Source of the DNA: CAZBWP01 sp964630265
Lineage (GTDB): Bacteria > Pseudomonadota > Alphaproteobacteria > Rhodospirillales > Defluviicoccaceae
Direction: 5' to 3'
NCBI GenBank assembly: GCA_964630265.1
Contig: CAZVRW010000058.1
Coordinates: forward strand, 1 to 21,135
Length of the DNA stretch: 21,135 nucleotides
Positions within the stretch are counted from its first letter, which is position 1. Every line of letters starts with the position of its first letter. The position numbers and the translations under genes were made by a program. The notes below the pieces were generated by a model. The model made no database searches and was not told the origin of the DNA. It worked only from the letters and a program-made list of their open reading frames with translations. Positions 1-6,403 of this stretch are shown here, in pieces.

Positions 1-24
1 CGCCGCCACCGCCTGACCCGTCCC

Positions 25-90
25 GTCCCCGCCCTGTCCCTGCCCGGTCCCTGCCCTGTCCCCGCCCCGTCCCCGCCCCGTCCCCGCCCA
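25..90. repeat. Six tandem 11-bp C-rich repeats upstream of purH
   Basis: Six uninterrupted copies of an 11-bp unit with consensus GTCCCYGCCCN start at 25, 36, 47, 58, 69 and 80. The copies at 58 and 69 are identical. A partial copy (GTCCC) precedes the array at 20-24. The minus strand therefore carries twelve regularly spaced runs of three or four G, enough to form a G-quadruplex. The array ends 15 bases before the purH start codon and 3 bases before its ribosome binding site, so it lies in the purH leader or promoter region. Whether it acts on expression is inference. No gene is visible in 1-105. Confidence 0.9.
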
Positions 91-105
91 TCTGGAGCTT
101 CACCG

Positions 106-1689
106 ATGACCACGCCGATCCGCCGCGCCCTGCTGTCCGTCTCCGACAAGACCGGCCTTGTCGACTTCGCCCGCGGCCTGGCCGAGCGCGGCGTCGAGAT
201 CCTCTCCACCGGCGGCTCGGCGGTGGCATTGCGCGGCGCCGGCGTGGCGGTGGTCGAGGTCGCCGATTACACCGGCTTTCCGGAGATCATGGACGGCCGC
301 GTCAAGACGCTGCAGCCGAAGATCCACGGCGGCCTGCTTGCGGTGCGCGACGATGCCGAACACCAGGCCGCCATGACGGCGCACGGCATCGCCCCCATCG
401 ACCTGCTCTGCGTCAATCTCTACCCCTTCGAGGCGACGGTGGCCGCCGGCGCCGGCGTCGACGCCTGCATCGAGACCATCGACATCGGCGGCCCGGCGCT
501 GATCCGCGCCGCCGCCAAGAACCACGCCTTCGTCACCGTCGTCGTCGATCCCGGCGATTACGCCCGCGTGCTGGAGGAGATGGCCGCGAACGGCGGCGCC
601 ACCACGGAAGCCACGCGCCGCGCGCTTGCCGGCAAGGCCTATGCCCGCACCGGCGCCTACGACGCCGCCATCGCCGGCTGGTTCGCTCGCGAGGCCGGCG
701 AGACCTTCCCCGAGCGCCTGGTGTTCGCCGGCAGCCGCAAGCAGATGCTGCGCTACGGCGAAAACCCGCACCAAGCCGCCGCCTTCTACGCCGCCGTCGA
801 CGCCGCCGCCGGCCAACGCCCGGGCGTCGCCACCGCGACGCAGCTGCAGGGCAAGGAGCTCAGCTTCAACAACCTCAACGACACCGACGCCGCCTTCGAG
901 CTGGTCGCCGAATTCGGCCCGCCGGCGGTCGCCATCATCAAGCACGCCAACCCGTGCGGCTGCGCCGTCGGCGAGACCTTGCTGGAGGCTTGGCGGAAGG
1001 CGCTCGCCTGCGATCCGGTCAGCGCCTTCGGCGGCATCGTCGCCCTCAACCGGCCGCTGGATGCCGACACCGCGGCGGCGATCGCCGAAATCTTCACCGA
1101 GGTGATCATCGCGCCGGAAATCGCCGACGCGGCCCGCGCCGTGCTCGCCCGCAAGAAGACCCTGCGGGTGCTGGCGGCGGGCGGCCTACCCGACCCGGCG
1201 GCGGCCGGCATGACGCTGCGTTCGCTGGCCGGCGGCTACCTGCTGCAATCCCGCGATGACCGGGTAATGGACGGCGATCCGCGCGTGGTGACCAAGCGGG
1301 CGCCGAGCAATGCCGAGCGCGCCGACTTGGACCTCGCCTTCCGCGTCTGCAAGCACGTCAAGTCCAATGCCATCGTCTTCGTCAAGGACGGGGCCACGGT
1401 GGGCGTCGGCGCCGGGCAGATGTCGCGGGTGGATAGTGCCCGCATCGCCGCCTGGAAGGCCGAGGACGCGCGCACCGCCGCCGGCGAGCCGGCGCCCCGC
1501 ACCCAGGGCGCCGTGATCGCGTCGGACGCGTTCTTTCCGTTCGCCGACGGCCTGCTCGCCTGCGTCGCGGCCGGCGCCACCGCCGTCATCCAGCCCGGCG
1601 GCTCCATGCGCGACGACGAGGTGATCGCCGCCGCCGACGCCCACGACATCGCCATGCTGTTCACCGGCACGCGCCACTTCCGCCACTGA
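106..1689 (+). CDS. purH: Bifunctional AICAR formyltransferase / IMP cyclohydrolase
   Basis: PurH carries out the last two steps of de novo purine synthesis in the cytosol: formylation of AICAR with 10-formyl-tetrahydrofolate, then ring closure to IMP. The 527-residue product has the usual length. The N-terminal MGS-like cyclohydrolase domain (about 1-195) shows SVSDKTG (11-17), STGGS (34-38) and KTLQPKIHGG (67-76). The C-terminal transformylase domain (about 205-527) shows RYGENPHQ (216-223), FNNLND (254-259) and the catalytic K279-H280 in IIKHANPCG. The ATG at 106 has a GGAG at 94-97, 8 bases upstream. It is the only plus-strand gene in the first 11 kb, and its upstream partner, if any, lies outside the window. 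The family call is secure. Confidence 0.98.
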   Translation: MTTPIRRALLSVSDKTGLVDFARGLAERGVEILSTGGSAVALRGAGVAVVEVADYTGFPEIMDGRVKTLQPKIHGGLLAVRDDAEHQAAMTAHGIAPIDLLCVNLYPFEATVAAGAGVDACIETIDIGGPALIRAAAKNHAFVTVVVDPGDYARVLEEMAANGGATTEATRRALAGKAYARTGAYDAAIAGWFAREAGETFPERLVFAGSRKQMLRYGENPHQAAAFYAAVDAAAGQRPGVATATQLQGKELSFNNLNDTDAAFELVAEFGPPAVAIIKHANPCGCAVGETLLEAWRKALACDPVSAFGGIVALNRPLDADTAAAIAEIFTEVIIAPEIADAARAVLARKKTLRVLAAGGLPDPAAAGMTLRSLAGGYLLQSRDDRVMDGDPRVVTKRAPSNAERADLDLAFRVCKHVKSNAIVFVKDGATVGVGAGQMSRVDSARIAAWKAEDARTAAGEPAPRTQGAVIASDAFFPFADGLLACVAAGATAVIQPGGSMRDDEVIAAADAHDIAMLFTGTRHFRH

Positions 1690-1692
1690 CGC

Positions 1693-1736
1693 GGGGGCGC
1701 GGGCGCGCGCGGCGCTGGGAGCGCGGGGGCGCGGGG
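1693..1736 (+). repeat. G-rich tail after purH with G-quadruplex potential
   Basis: Directly after the purH stop codon the plus strand has G-runs of 5, 3, 3, 5 and 4 at 1693, 1701, 1717, 1725 and 1733. The octamer GGGGGCGC occurs twice (1693 and 1725) and its complement GCGCCCCC occurs at 1792-1799, so a long-range stem is also possible. The run would be in the purH mRNA 3' end. There is no T-tract, so it is not a classical terminator. An RNA quadruplex or stem that halts 3' exonucleases is an inference. Confidence 0.45.
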
Positions 1737-1802
1737 AGCGCGGAGCGCAGGCCAGCCACGCCTCACGGTCGTCGTCCCAGAACGTCAAAGCGCCCCCCTC
1801 AT

Positions 1803-1897
1803 CGTCATGGCCGGACTTGTTCCGGCCATCCACGTCTCGCCACCGGCACCCCGCTTGGGGAAGCCCGTGGATGCGCGGATCAAGTCCGCGCATGACG
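1803..1897. repeat. REP-like palindromic element with cloverleaf folding
   Basis: The outer arms CGTCATG (1803-1809) and CATGACG (1891-1897) are complementary. A second arm pair, ATCCACG (1828-1834) and CGTGGAT (1866-1872), pairs further in. Each side carries its own hairpin: GGCCGGA-CTTGT-TCCGGCC (1809-1827) and GCGCGGA-TCAAG-TCCGCGC (1873-1891). A third small hairpin, GCTT-GGGG-AAGC (1853-1864), sits at the tip. Dispersed intergenic repeats with arms of the form GTCATG...CATCCACG are common in alphaproteobacteria. I see only this one copy in the window, so its being a repeat in this genome is inferred from the type. Confidence 0.8.
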
Positions 1898-2081
1898 GGG
1901 GGGTGTTGACGTTTCCGTGAATACTCTGCAGGCGCCGCCCCGCCGGGCGTCGACGGCATGCTCATTTTGGATCTTCTGCTTTTCCATTGCCGAGGCCTTG
2001 ACGACGCCGACCCGGCCGGTATCTGCCATTCACGCCGTGCGGCGGCGCGGCACCGCCCCGACCTCGGCGGGCGCCGGGAAA

Positions 2082-2121
2082 TCCGACAAAATCCTACTTT
2101 TTCCTACATTTTCCGACACTT
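2082..2121. repeat. Four phased 10-bp direct repeats, TCC(G/T)AC-N4
   Basis: Four adjacent 10-mers start at 2082, 2092, 2102 and 2112, each beginning TCCGAC, TCCTAC, TCCTAC and TCCGAC, followed by four mostly A/T bases. On the minus strand they read GTMGGA-N4 (M = A or C). The period equals about one helical turn, so all cores face the same side of the DNA. This is the layout of a multi-site operator, or of curved DNA made by phased A/T tracts. The patch lies 128 bases beyond the stop codon of the MipZ fusion and about 390 bases beyond purH, so no obvious target gene is adjacent. Confidence 0.75.
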
Positions 2122-2147
2122 CAACGTCGGGCGATTTCTCAAGCCGC

Positions 2148-2175
2148 GAAAAATCAATCACTTGCGGATTTTTTC
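2148..2175. repeat. AT-rich inverted repeat
   Basis: GAAAAATC at 2148-2155 is complementary, apart from one extra T, to GATTTTTTC at 2167-2175, with an 11-base loop. CTTG (2161-2164) and CAAG (2175-2178) give an alternative smaller stem. Read on the plus strand the structure ends in a T-run, so it could be a weak terminator, but the stem is AT-rich and lies nearly 460 bases past purH. I give it low weight as a terminator. Confidence 0.3.
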
Positions 2176-2249
2176 AAGCACTTAGCCTACGCCGCACCCC
2201 CCTATTCCTGGCATACATCGACGCTTGAGCCGGGCAAAATTGGCAACGC

Positions 2250-4235
2250 CTACGCGCTCGCCGCCAGGCTCTCGGCGGCGGCCCGCTCCGGCAGCACGGT
2301 GGCGAGCAGGCCGCGCAGTTCCTGGCGGGCGGCGACGTGGGAGAGCGAAAGCGGCGTCGCCGTCGCCTGCAGGTCCGATAGCGTGAGCCCGTGCAGGAAC
2401 AGCTCGCGATAGATGGTGCGCTCGCTGAGCCCGGGGCCGACGCGGAAGCCGAGCCGCTCGGCCAGGCCGTCCACCGCCGCCGCCATGTCGCGCTTGTTGC
2501 GGGCGTCCAGGTTGGTGAGGCGGTTGCGCAGCACGATCCAGTCGATGTCGCCGAGCCCCGCGTCCGCCTTGCCGGCGCGCGCCTGGCGGATGTGGTCGCC
2601 GTAGCGCGAGACCGCCTGGAAGGCCAGCGTCTCGGGGTCCAGCGACGCCAGCACGTCCAGGTCGACGAAGCTGTCGTTGATCGGCGTGATCAGGATGTCG
2701 GCGAGGGCGTGGGCGACCCGCGTCAGCGGCGTGATGCTGCCGGCGGTGTCGATGACGACGACGTCGGCGACGGTCTTCAGCCGCCTGAGCCGGGTCAACG
2801 CCGGCTCATCGATGCCGGCGTGAAAGGCTTCGTGCTCCACCGGCTGCGGCAGCTCCAGCCCCTGGGAGGCGGCGTAGGCCCGTCGGTTTTCCAGGAAGCG
2901 GCTGAAGGTCCACTGCCCCGGATCGAGATCGGCGGTGGCGACGCGCCGCCCGGCGCGCAGCAGCGCGATCACCAGGTGCATGGCGATGGTCGACTTGCCG
3001 GATCCGCCCTTGGGATTGGCGACGGTGATGATCGTGCCGTCGCGCCCATGGAGCGGCCGCCCCAGGCGGCGCGCCGGAGAAGCGGCGGCGTCGACGCCCC
3101 GGCCGACGCGGGCGGGATCCACGGCGACGTGGCGCGCCGTTGCCTCTGTCGGCGCGGCCGCTCCGGCTTCGAGCGGCACGGCGATCCCCGCCTCGGCCCC
3201 GGCGCGGTCCTGCGCCGCCGTTTCCGTGATGCGGTCCTGCGCCGCCGTCGCCGTGATGCGGTCCTGCGCCGCCGTTGCCGTGGCGGCGGTGAACATGGCT
3301 TCCAGCCGTTCGGCCAAGTCGGCGCGCCGATCATCGTCCAGATCGAAGGCGAGACCGCAGAGATCCTGGTTGCGATGGACGATGCTCGCCTGGAACGTCC
3401 CCAGCGGCGCCACCTCCATGCGCAGCGTCGCCCCGACCGCGAGCGGCGCCTGCGTCAGCACCAGCGCGCCGCCGCCGGAGATGTTCTGCAGGCGGCCGAT
3501 CGCCCGTTCGTCGCCACAGGTCAGGGTCGCCTGCCACTTGGTCGGCCAGCGCGGATGCCGGCGGCGCTGTGCTGCGGCGCTGGCGCGCGGCCGCGGTGCC
3601 GTGGGGGCGACCGGCTCGCGGTCCAGTTGCTCGGCGAGGAATGTCCACAGACAAGCCAGGCGGGCGGTGTCCGCCGCCGCGTCGGGTGCCGCCGACCCGG
3701 CCAGCCGCTCCGCCAGATCGGCGAGGCGCGGGACGGCGACCGGGCTGACCTGGCCGTGCTGGGTCAGCGCCATGACGCTGCCGGGGCTGAGGCCGCGCGG
3801 GCCGACCCGGTTCGGCACGAACAGGAAGCGCTTGCCGGCGGCGCCCACGGCGGCCACCGTCGTCGCGACACCGGCGAGGTCGCGGCCGGAGGGCAGCACC
3901 GGGATCACCACCAGATCGGCCGAGGCGATGCCAAGCTGGATCGCCGCGGCATCGACGGTGCCGACATCGACGATGGCGGTCTGCACGCCGGCGTCGCCGA
4001 GCCGCGCCAGGGTCTCGTCCATGGCATCAGGCGCGACGGCGATGATGTCGAGGCCCGATGCCGCGGGCGGCGCCGCCACCGCGCCGGCACCCCCATCATC
4101 CCCATCACCGCCATCACCAACGACAACCAGGGCGGCCCGGCCGGCGACCGAGCGCGCCGCGTGGCTCGCCATCAGGGCGGCGAGGGTGGAGGTTCCCGTC
4201 CCCGTGTTGCCCGAAACAAACGCCAGAACACGCAT
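2250..4235 (-). CDS. Pseudo-ParA / PilZ / MipZ fusion protein (division-site ATPase)
   Basis: This is a 661-residue protein from the ATG at 4235, which has GGGGAT about 9 bases upstream. A GTG at 4265 would add 10 residues but probably lies at or before the transcript start. Residues 1-205 resemble a ParA/MinD fold, but the Walker A equivalent reads NTGTGTST (10-17), lacking both lysines. ADLVVIPVLPSG and a Walker-B-like IVDVG remain. Residues 222-312 form a PilZ domain with an intact cyclic-di-GMP signature, RxxxR (225-229) and NxSxxG (251-256). A linker holds three 9-residue repeats (321-346). Residues 401-661 are a complete MipZ: KGGSGKST with K409 and K414, RFLENRRAY, VIDTAG, NDSFVDLD, WIVLRNRL and GPGLSERTIYRELF. 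MipZ, known from Caulobacter, binds ParB and DNA and blocks FtsZ near the poles. The fusion is unlike the usual stand-alone MipZ of about 270 residues. Confidence 0.9.
   Translation of the reverse strand: MRVLAFVSGNTGTGTSTLAALMASHAARSVAGRAALVVVGDGGDGDDGGAGAVAAPPAASGLDIIAVAPDAMDETLARLGDAGVQTAIVDVGTVDAAAIQLGIASADLVVIPVLPSGRDLAGVATTVAAVGAAGKRFLFVPNRVGPRGLSPGSVMALTQHGQVSPVAVPRLADLAERLAGSAAPDAAADTARLACLWTFLAEQLDREPVAPTAPRPRASAAAQRRRHPRWPTKWQATLTCGDERAIGRLQNISGGGALVLTQAPLAVGATLRMEVAPLGTFQASIVHRNQDLCGLAFDLDDDRRADLAERLEAMFTAATATAAQDRITATAAQDRITETAAQDRAGAEAGIAVPLEAGAAAPTEATARHVAVDPARVGRGVDAAASPARRLGRPLHGRDGTIITVANPKGGSGKSTIAMHLVIALLRAGRRVATADLDPGQWTFSRFLENRRAYAASQGLELPQPVEHEAFHAGIDEPALTRLRRLKTVADVVVIDTAGSITPLTRVAHALADILITPINDSFVDLDVLASLDPETLAFQAVSRYGDHIRQARAGKADAGLGDIDWIVLRNRLTNLDARNKRDMAAAVDGLAERLGFRVGPGLSERTIYRELFLHGLTLSDLQATATPLSLSHVAARQELRGLLATVLPERAAAESLAASA
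3204..3284. repeat. Three tandem 27-bp repeats inside the mipZ fusion
   Basis: Three consecutive 27-bp units start at 3204, 3231 and 3258 and all begin GCGGTCCTGCGCCGCCGT, with a few differences in the last nine bases. They encode a 9-residue repeat (TAAQDRITA, TAAQDRITE, TAAQDRAGA) in the linker between the PilZ and MipZ domains. Because the unit is a multiple of three, copy-number change would lengthen or shorten the linker without breaking the frame. Confidence 0.92.
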
Positions 4236-4286
4236 CGCCAAAATCCCCGGCCGGTCGCAGGTCACTTGATTGGACAGGATCCGCCC

Positions 4287-4301
4287 TTAAGGTGCCGTTA
4301 A
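4287..4301. promoter_or_regulatory. Perfect TTAA-N7-TTAA box (CtrA-type) upstream of the mipZ fusion
   Basis: TTAA at 4287-4290 and TTAA at 4298-4301 are separated by exactly 7 bases, the consensus for the alphaproteobacterial cell-cycle regulator CtrA. The box is centred about 59 bases upstream of the ATG at 4235, inside the 181-bp gap between the macro-domain gene and the MipZ fusion. I noticed no other such box in this GC-rich window. In many CtrA-activated promoters the box covers the -35 region, which would put the transcript start near 4260-4265. Binding is inferred. Confidence 0.6.
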
Positions 4302-4416
4302 GCGCCATCTGGCGAGCACGCGAGCGTTGACCCAGGCTGTTTATCGCCGGGGCGGTCAACGGCAGCGGGTCAGGCCCTCGCGGTACCTCAGCGGCAGGAA
4401 TGCCCGACGCCGTCCC

Positions 4417-4950
4417 TCACCGTGCCTCCTCCGCCGCCAGGGCGGCGGCATGGGCGGCGGCGCTGTCTTGGCCGAAGCAGCAGAACATGACCCGCTCGGG
4501 CACCGCGTGCGTCGCCAGGAAGGCGCGCACCGTGGCGACGGCGATGCGGGCGGCGCGGTCGGGCGGGAAGCGGTAGACGCCGGTGCTGATCGCCGGAAAG
4601 GCGATCGACCTCAGGTCCCGCGCGGCGGCGATCTCCAGGGAGCGGCGATAGCACGCGGCGAGCAGGTCGTCCTCGCCCTCATCACCGCCGTGCCAGACCG
4701 GGCCGACGGTGTGGATGACGTGGCGGGCCGGCAGACGGTAGCCCTTGGTGATCTTCGCCTCGCCGGTGGCGCAGCCGCTCAGGGTCCGGCACTCGGCCAG
4801 CAATTCCGGGCCGGCGGCGCGGTGGATGGCGCCGTCGACGCCGCCGCCGCCGAGCAGCGCGGTGTTCGCCGCGTTGACGATGGCGTCCACGTCCAGTGTG
4901 GTGATGTCCGCCTCGATGATCTCGATCCGCTCGTCCGGTGCCTCGGTCAT
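4417..4950 (-). CDS. Macro-domain protein, O-acetyl-ADP-ribose deacetylase type
   Basis: This is a 177-residue single macro domain of the MacroD/YmdB class. Members hydrolyse O-acetyl-ADP-ribose or remove mono-ADP-ribose from proteins in the cytosol. Visible motifs are DITTLDVDAIVNAANTALL (15-33) with N26 and N29, the loop GGGGVDGAIHRAAG (34-47) with D39, and the phosphate-binding ISTGVYRFP (121-129). The N-terminus, motif spacing and length all match the family. The ATG at 4950 has AGGAG 5 bases upstream. The gene follows der on the same strand after 64 bases, so it may be the last gene of that run, but its activity has no obvious link to the neighbours. The substrate cannot be told from sequence. 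Confidence 0.93.
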   Translation of the reverse strand: MTEAPDERIEIIEADITTLDVDAIVNAANTALLGGGGVDGAIHRAAGPELLAECRTLSGCATGEAKITKGYRLPARHVIHTVGPVWHGGDEGEDDLLAACYRRSLEIAAARDLRSIAFPAISTGVYRFPPDRAARIAVATVRAFLATHAVPERVMFCCFGQDSAAAHAAALAAEEAR

Positions 4951-5014
4951 GGTGTCTCCTGTCGCGTCCAGCCGCCGGCGCAGGGGGCGTGGGCATCAAA
5001 AAGGCGCACGGGGC

Positions 5015-6379
5015 TCAGGGGGCGTAGGGGTTGTGGCGGCGCTTGGCGTGCAGCCGCAGCGGCACGCCCTCGAGGCCGAAGCTCTCGCGCAGCGAGCCCG
5101 TGAGATAGCGGAGGTAGTGGTCGGGCAACTCGTCGGGATGCGAGGCGAAGACGACGAAGGTGGGCGGCCGGGTCTTTGCCTGGGTGACGTAGCGCAGCTT
5201 CAGACGGCGGCCGTGCACCAGCGGCGGCGGATGGCGGTCGACGGCATCGGCGAGCCAGCGGTTGAGCGTCGCCGTCGGCACGCGCGTCCGCCAAGTGTCG
5301 TAGGCGGCGACGACGGCGGGCAGCAGCCGGTCGGCGCCGCGGCCGCTGAGCGCCGAGAGCGTCACCAGGCGCAGCCCGCGCACCGTCGGCAGTGACGTCG
5401 CCAGCCGGTCGTGGATGCGCGCCAGGGCGGCGCGGCCGTCACCGATCATGTCCCACTTGTTGACGGCGAGCACCGGCGCCCGGCCCTCGTCGATGATCGT
5501 GCCGGCAATCACCAGATCCTGTCGCTCCAGGCCCTCGGTGGCGTCGATGACCAGCACGGCGACCTGGGCGTAGCGGACGGCGCGCAGCGTGTCGGCGGTG
5601 GCGAGGCCCTCCAGCTTGCCGTCGACGCGCGCCCGGCGGCGCAGGCCGGCGGTATCGATCAGCCGGAATGGCCGGCCCTGCCACGTCCAATCGACGGCAA
5701 TACTGTCCCGGGTGATCCCCGCCTCCGGGCCGGTGAGCATGCGATCGGCCCCGAGCAACCGGTTGACCAGCGTCGACTTGCCGACGTTGGGCCGGCCGAC
5801 GATACAGAGCTGCACCGGCCGGCTGGGGTCGTCGTCCTCGTCAGCCGCCGCGGCCAGGTCGGGCGCCGTGGCAACCGCCGCGGCGGCATCGGCGAACGGC
5901 TTCAGTACATCGTAGAGTTCGCCCATCCCCTCGCCGTGCTCGGCCGAGATGGCCACCGGCTCGCCGAGGCCGAGGGCGAAGGCCTCCAACAGCCCGGGTT
6001 GGCCGGCCCGGCCCTCGCACTTGTTGGCGACCAGCACCACCGGCGTCGGCACACGGCGCAGCCGGTCGGCGAACACCTCGTCCACCGGCGTGACGCCGGT
6101 GCGAGCATCGATCAGCAGCAGCGCCACGTCGGCCGCCTGCAGGGCGCGCTCCGACTGGGCTGTCATCCGCGCCGCCAGGGCGTCGGCGGGCGCATCCTCG
6201 AGGCCGGCGGTGTCGACCACGGTGAAGCGCAGGTCGCCGATCCGCCCCTCGCCCTCGCGGCGATCGCGGGTGACGCCCGGCGTCGCGTCGACGATGGCGA
6301 GGCGCTTGCCGACCAGGCGGTTGAACAGGGTCGACTTGCCGACGTTGGGCCGGCCGAGAATGGCGACGGTGAAGGTCAT
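5015..6379 (-). CDS. der: Ribosome-assembly GTPase Der (EngA)
   Basis: Der is an essential tandem GTPase that acts in maturation of the 50S ribosomal subunit. The 454-residue product has two complete G domains. The first has GRPNVGKST (9-17), DTAG (56-59) and NKCE (119-122). The second has GRPNVGKST (195-203), DTAG (242-245) and NKWD (307-310). An acidic linker (EDDDPS, about 181-186) separates them, and a KH-like domain with a basic tail ends at RRHNPYAP. No convincing ribosome binding site precedes the ATG, but MTFTVAILGRPNVGKS is the standard family start. It follows bamB by 24 bases. The order YfgM-like, bamB, der is conserved in proteobacteria, so one transcript is likely. Confidence 0.98.
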   Translation of the reverse strand: MTFTVAILGRPNVGKSTLFNRLVGKRLAIVDATPGVTRDRREGEGRIGDLRFTVVDTAGLEDAPADALAARMTAQSERALQAADVALLLIDARTGVTPVDEVFADRLRRVPTPVVLVANKCEGRAGQPGLLEAFALGLGEPVAISAEHGEGMGELYDVLKPFADAAAAVATAPDLAAAADEDDDPSRPVQLCIVGRPNVGKSTLVNRLLGADRMLTGPEAGITRDSIAVDWTWQGRPFRLIDTAGLRRRARVDGKLEGLATADTLRAVRYAQVAVLVIDATEGLERQDLVIAGTIIDEGRAPVLAVNKWDMIGDGRAALARIHDRLATSLPTVRGLRLVTLSALSGRGADRLLPAVVAAYDTWRTRVPTATLNRWLADAVDRHPPPLVHGRRLKLRYVTQAKTRPPTFVVFASHPDELPDHYLRYLTGSLRESFGLEGVPLRLHAKRRHNPYAP

Positions 6380-6403
6380 GGCGACAGAAAGCGACCCGCC
6401 GCC

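Larger units (their letters stand above)
1690..2249. other. 560-bp non-coding gap between convergent purH and the mipZ fusion
   Basis: The gap separates the 3' ends of purH (plus) and the MipZ fusion (minus). It holds, in order, a G-rich tail, a palindromic repeat (1803-1897), four phased 10-bp repeats (2082-2121) and an AT-rich inverted repeat (2148-2175). The base composition at about 2080-2200 is clearly richer in A+T than the rest of the window. The short open frames here lack a ribosome binding site, family resemblance or the third-position GC bias of the neighbours, so I call no gene. Confidence 0.7.

Noticed and set aside
2082..2121. Reading the phased repeats as a true MraZ operator
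   Set aside because: Spacing fits, but the core is GTAGGA/GTCGGA rather than a TGGG core, and no mraZ or mraW lies next to it. I keep it only as a resemblance.
1917..2228. Short plus-strand frames in the purH downstream gap
   Set aside because: They have no ribosome binding site, no family resemblance and codon use unlike the neighbours, and they run through the phased repeats.
2391..4301. Open frame of 636 codons on the plus strand
   Set aside because: It is antisense to the MipZ fusion, rich in R, G and D, without motifs or a ribosome binding site. The minus-strand reading has complete MipZ and PilZ motifs.
4996..5014. T-run on the minus strand just after der as an intrinsic terminator
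   Set aside because: The five-T stretch is not preceded by a stable GC-rich stem directly before it.
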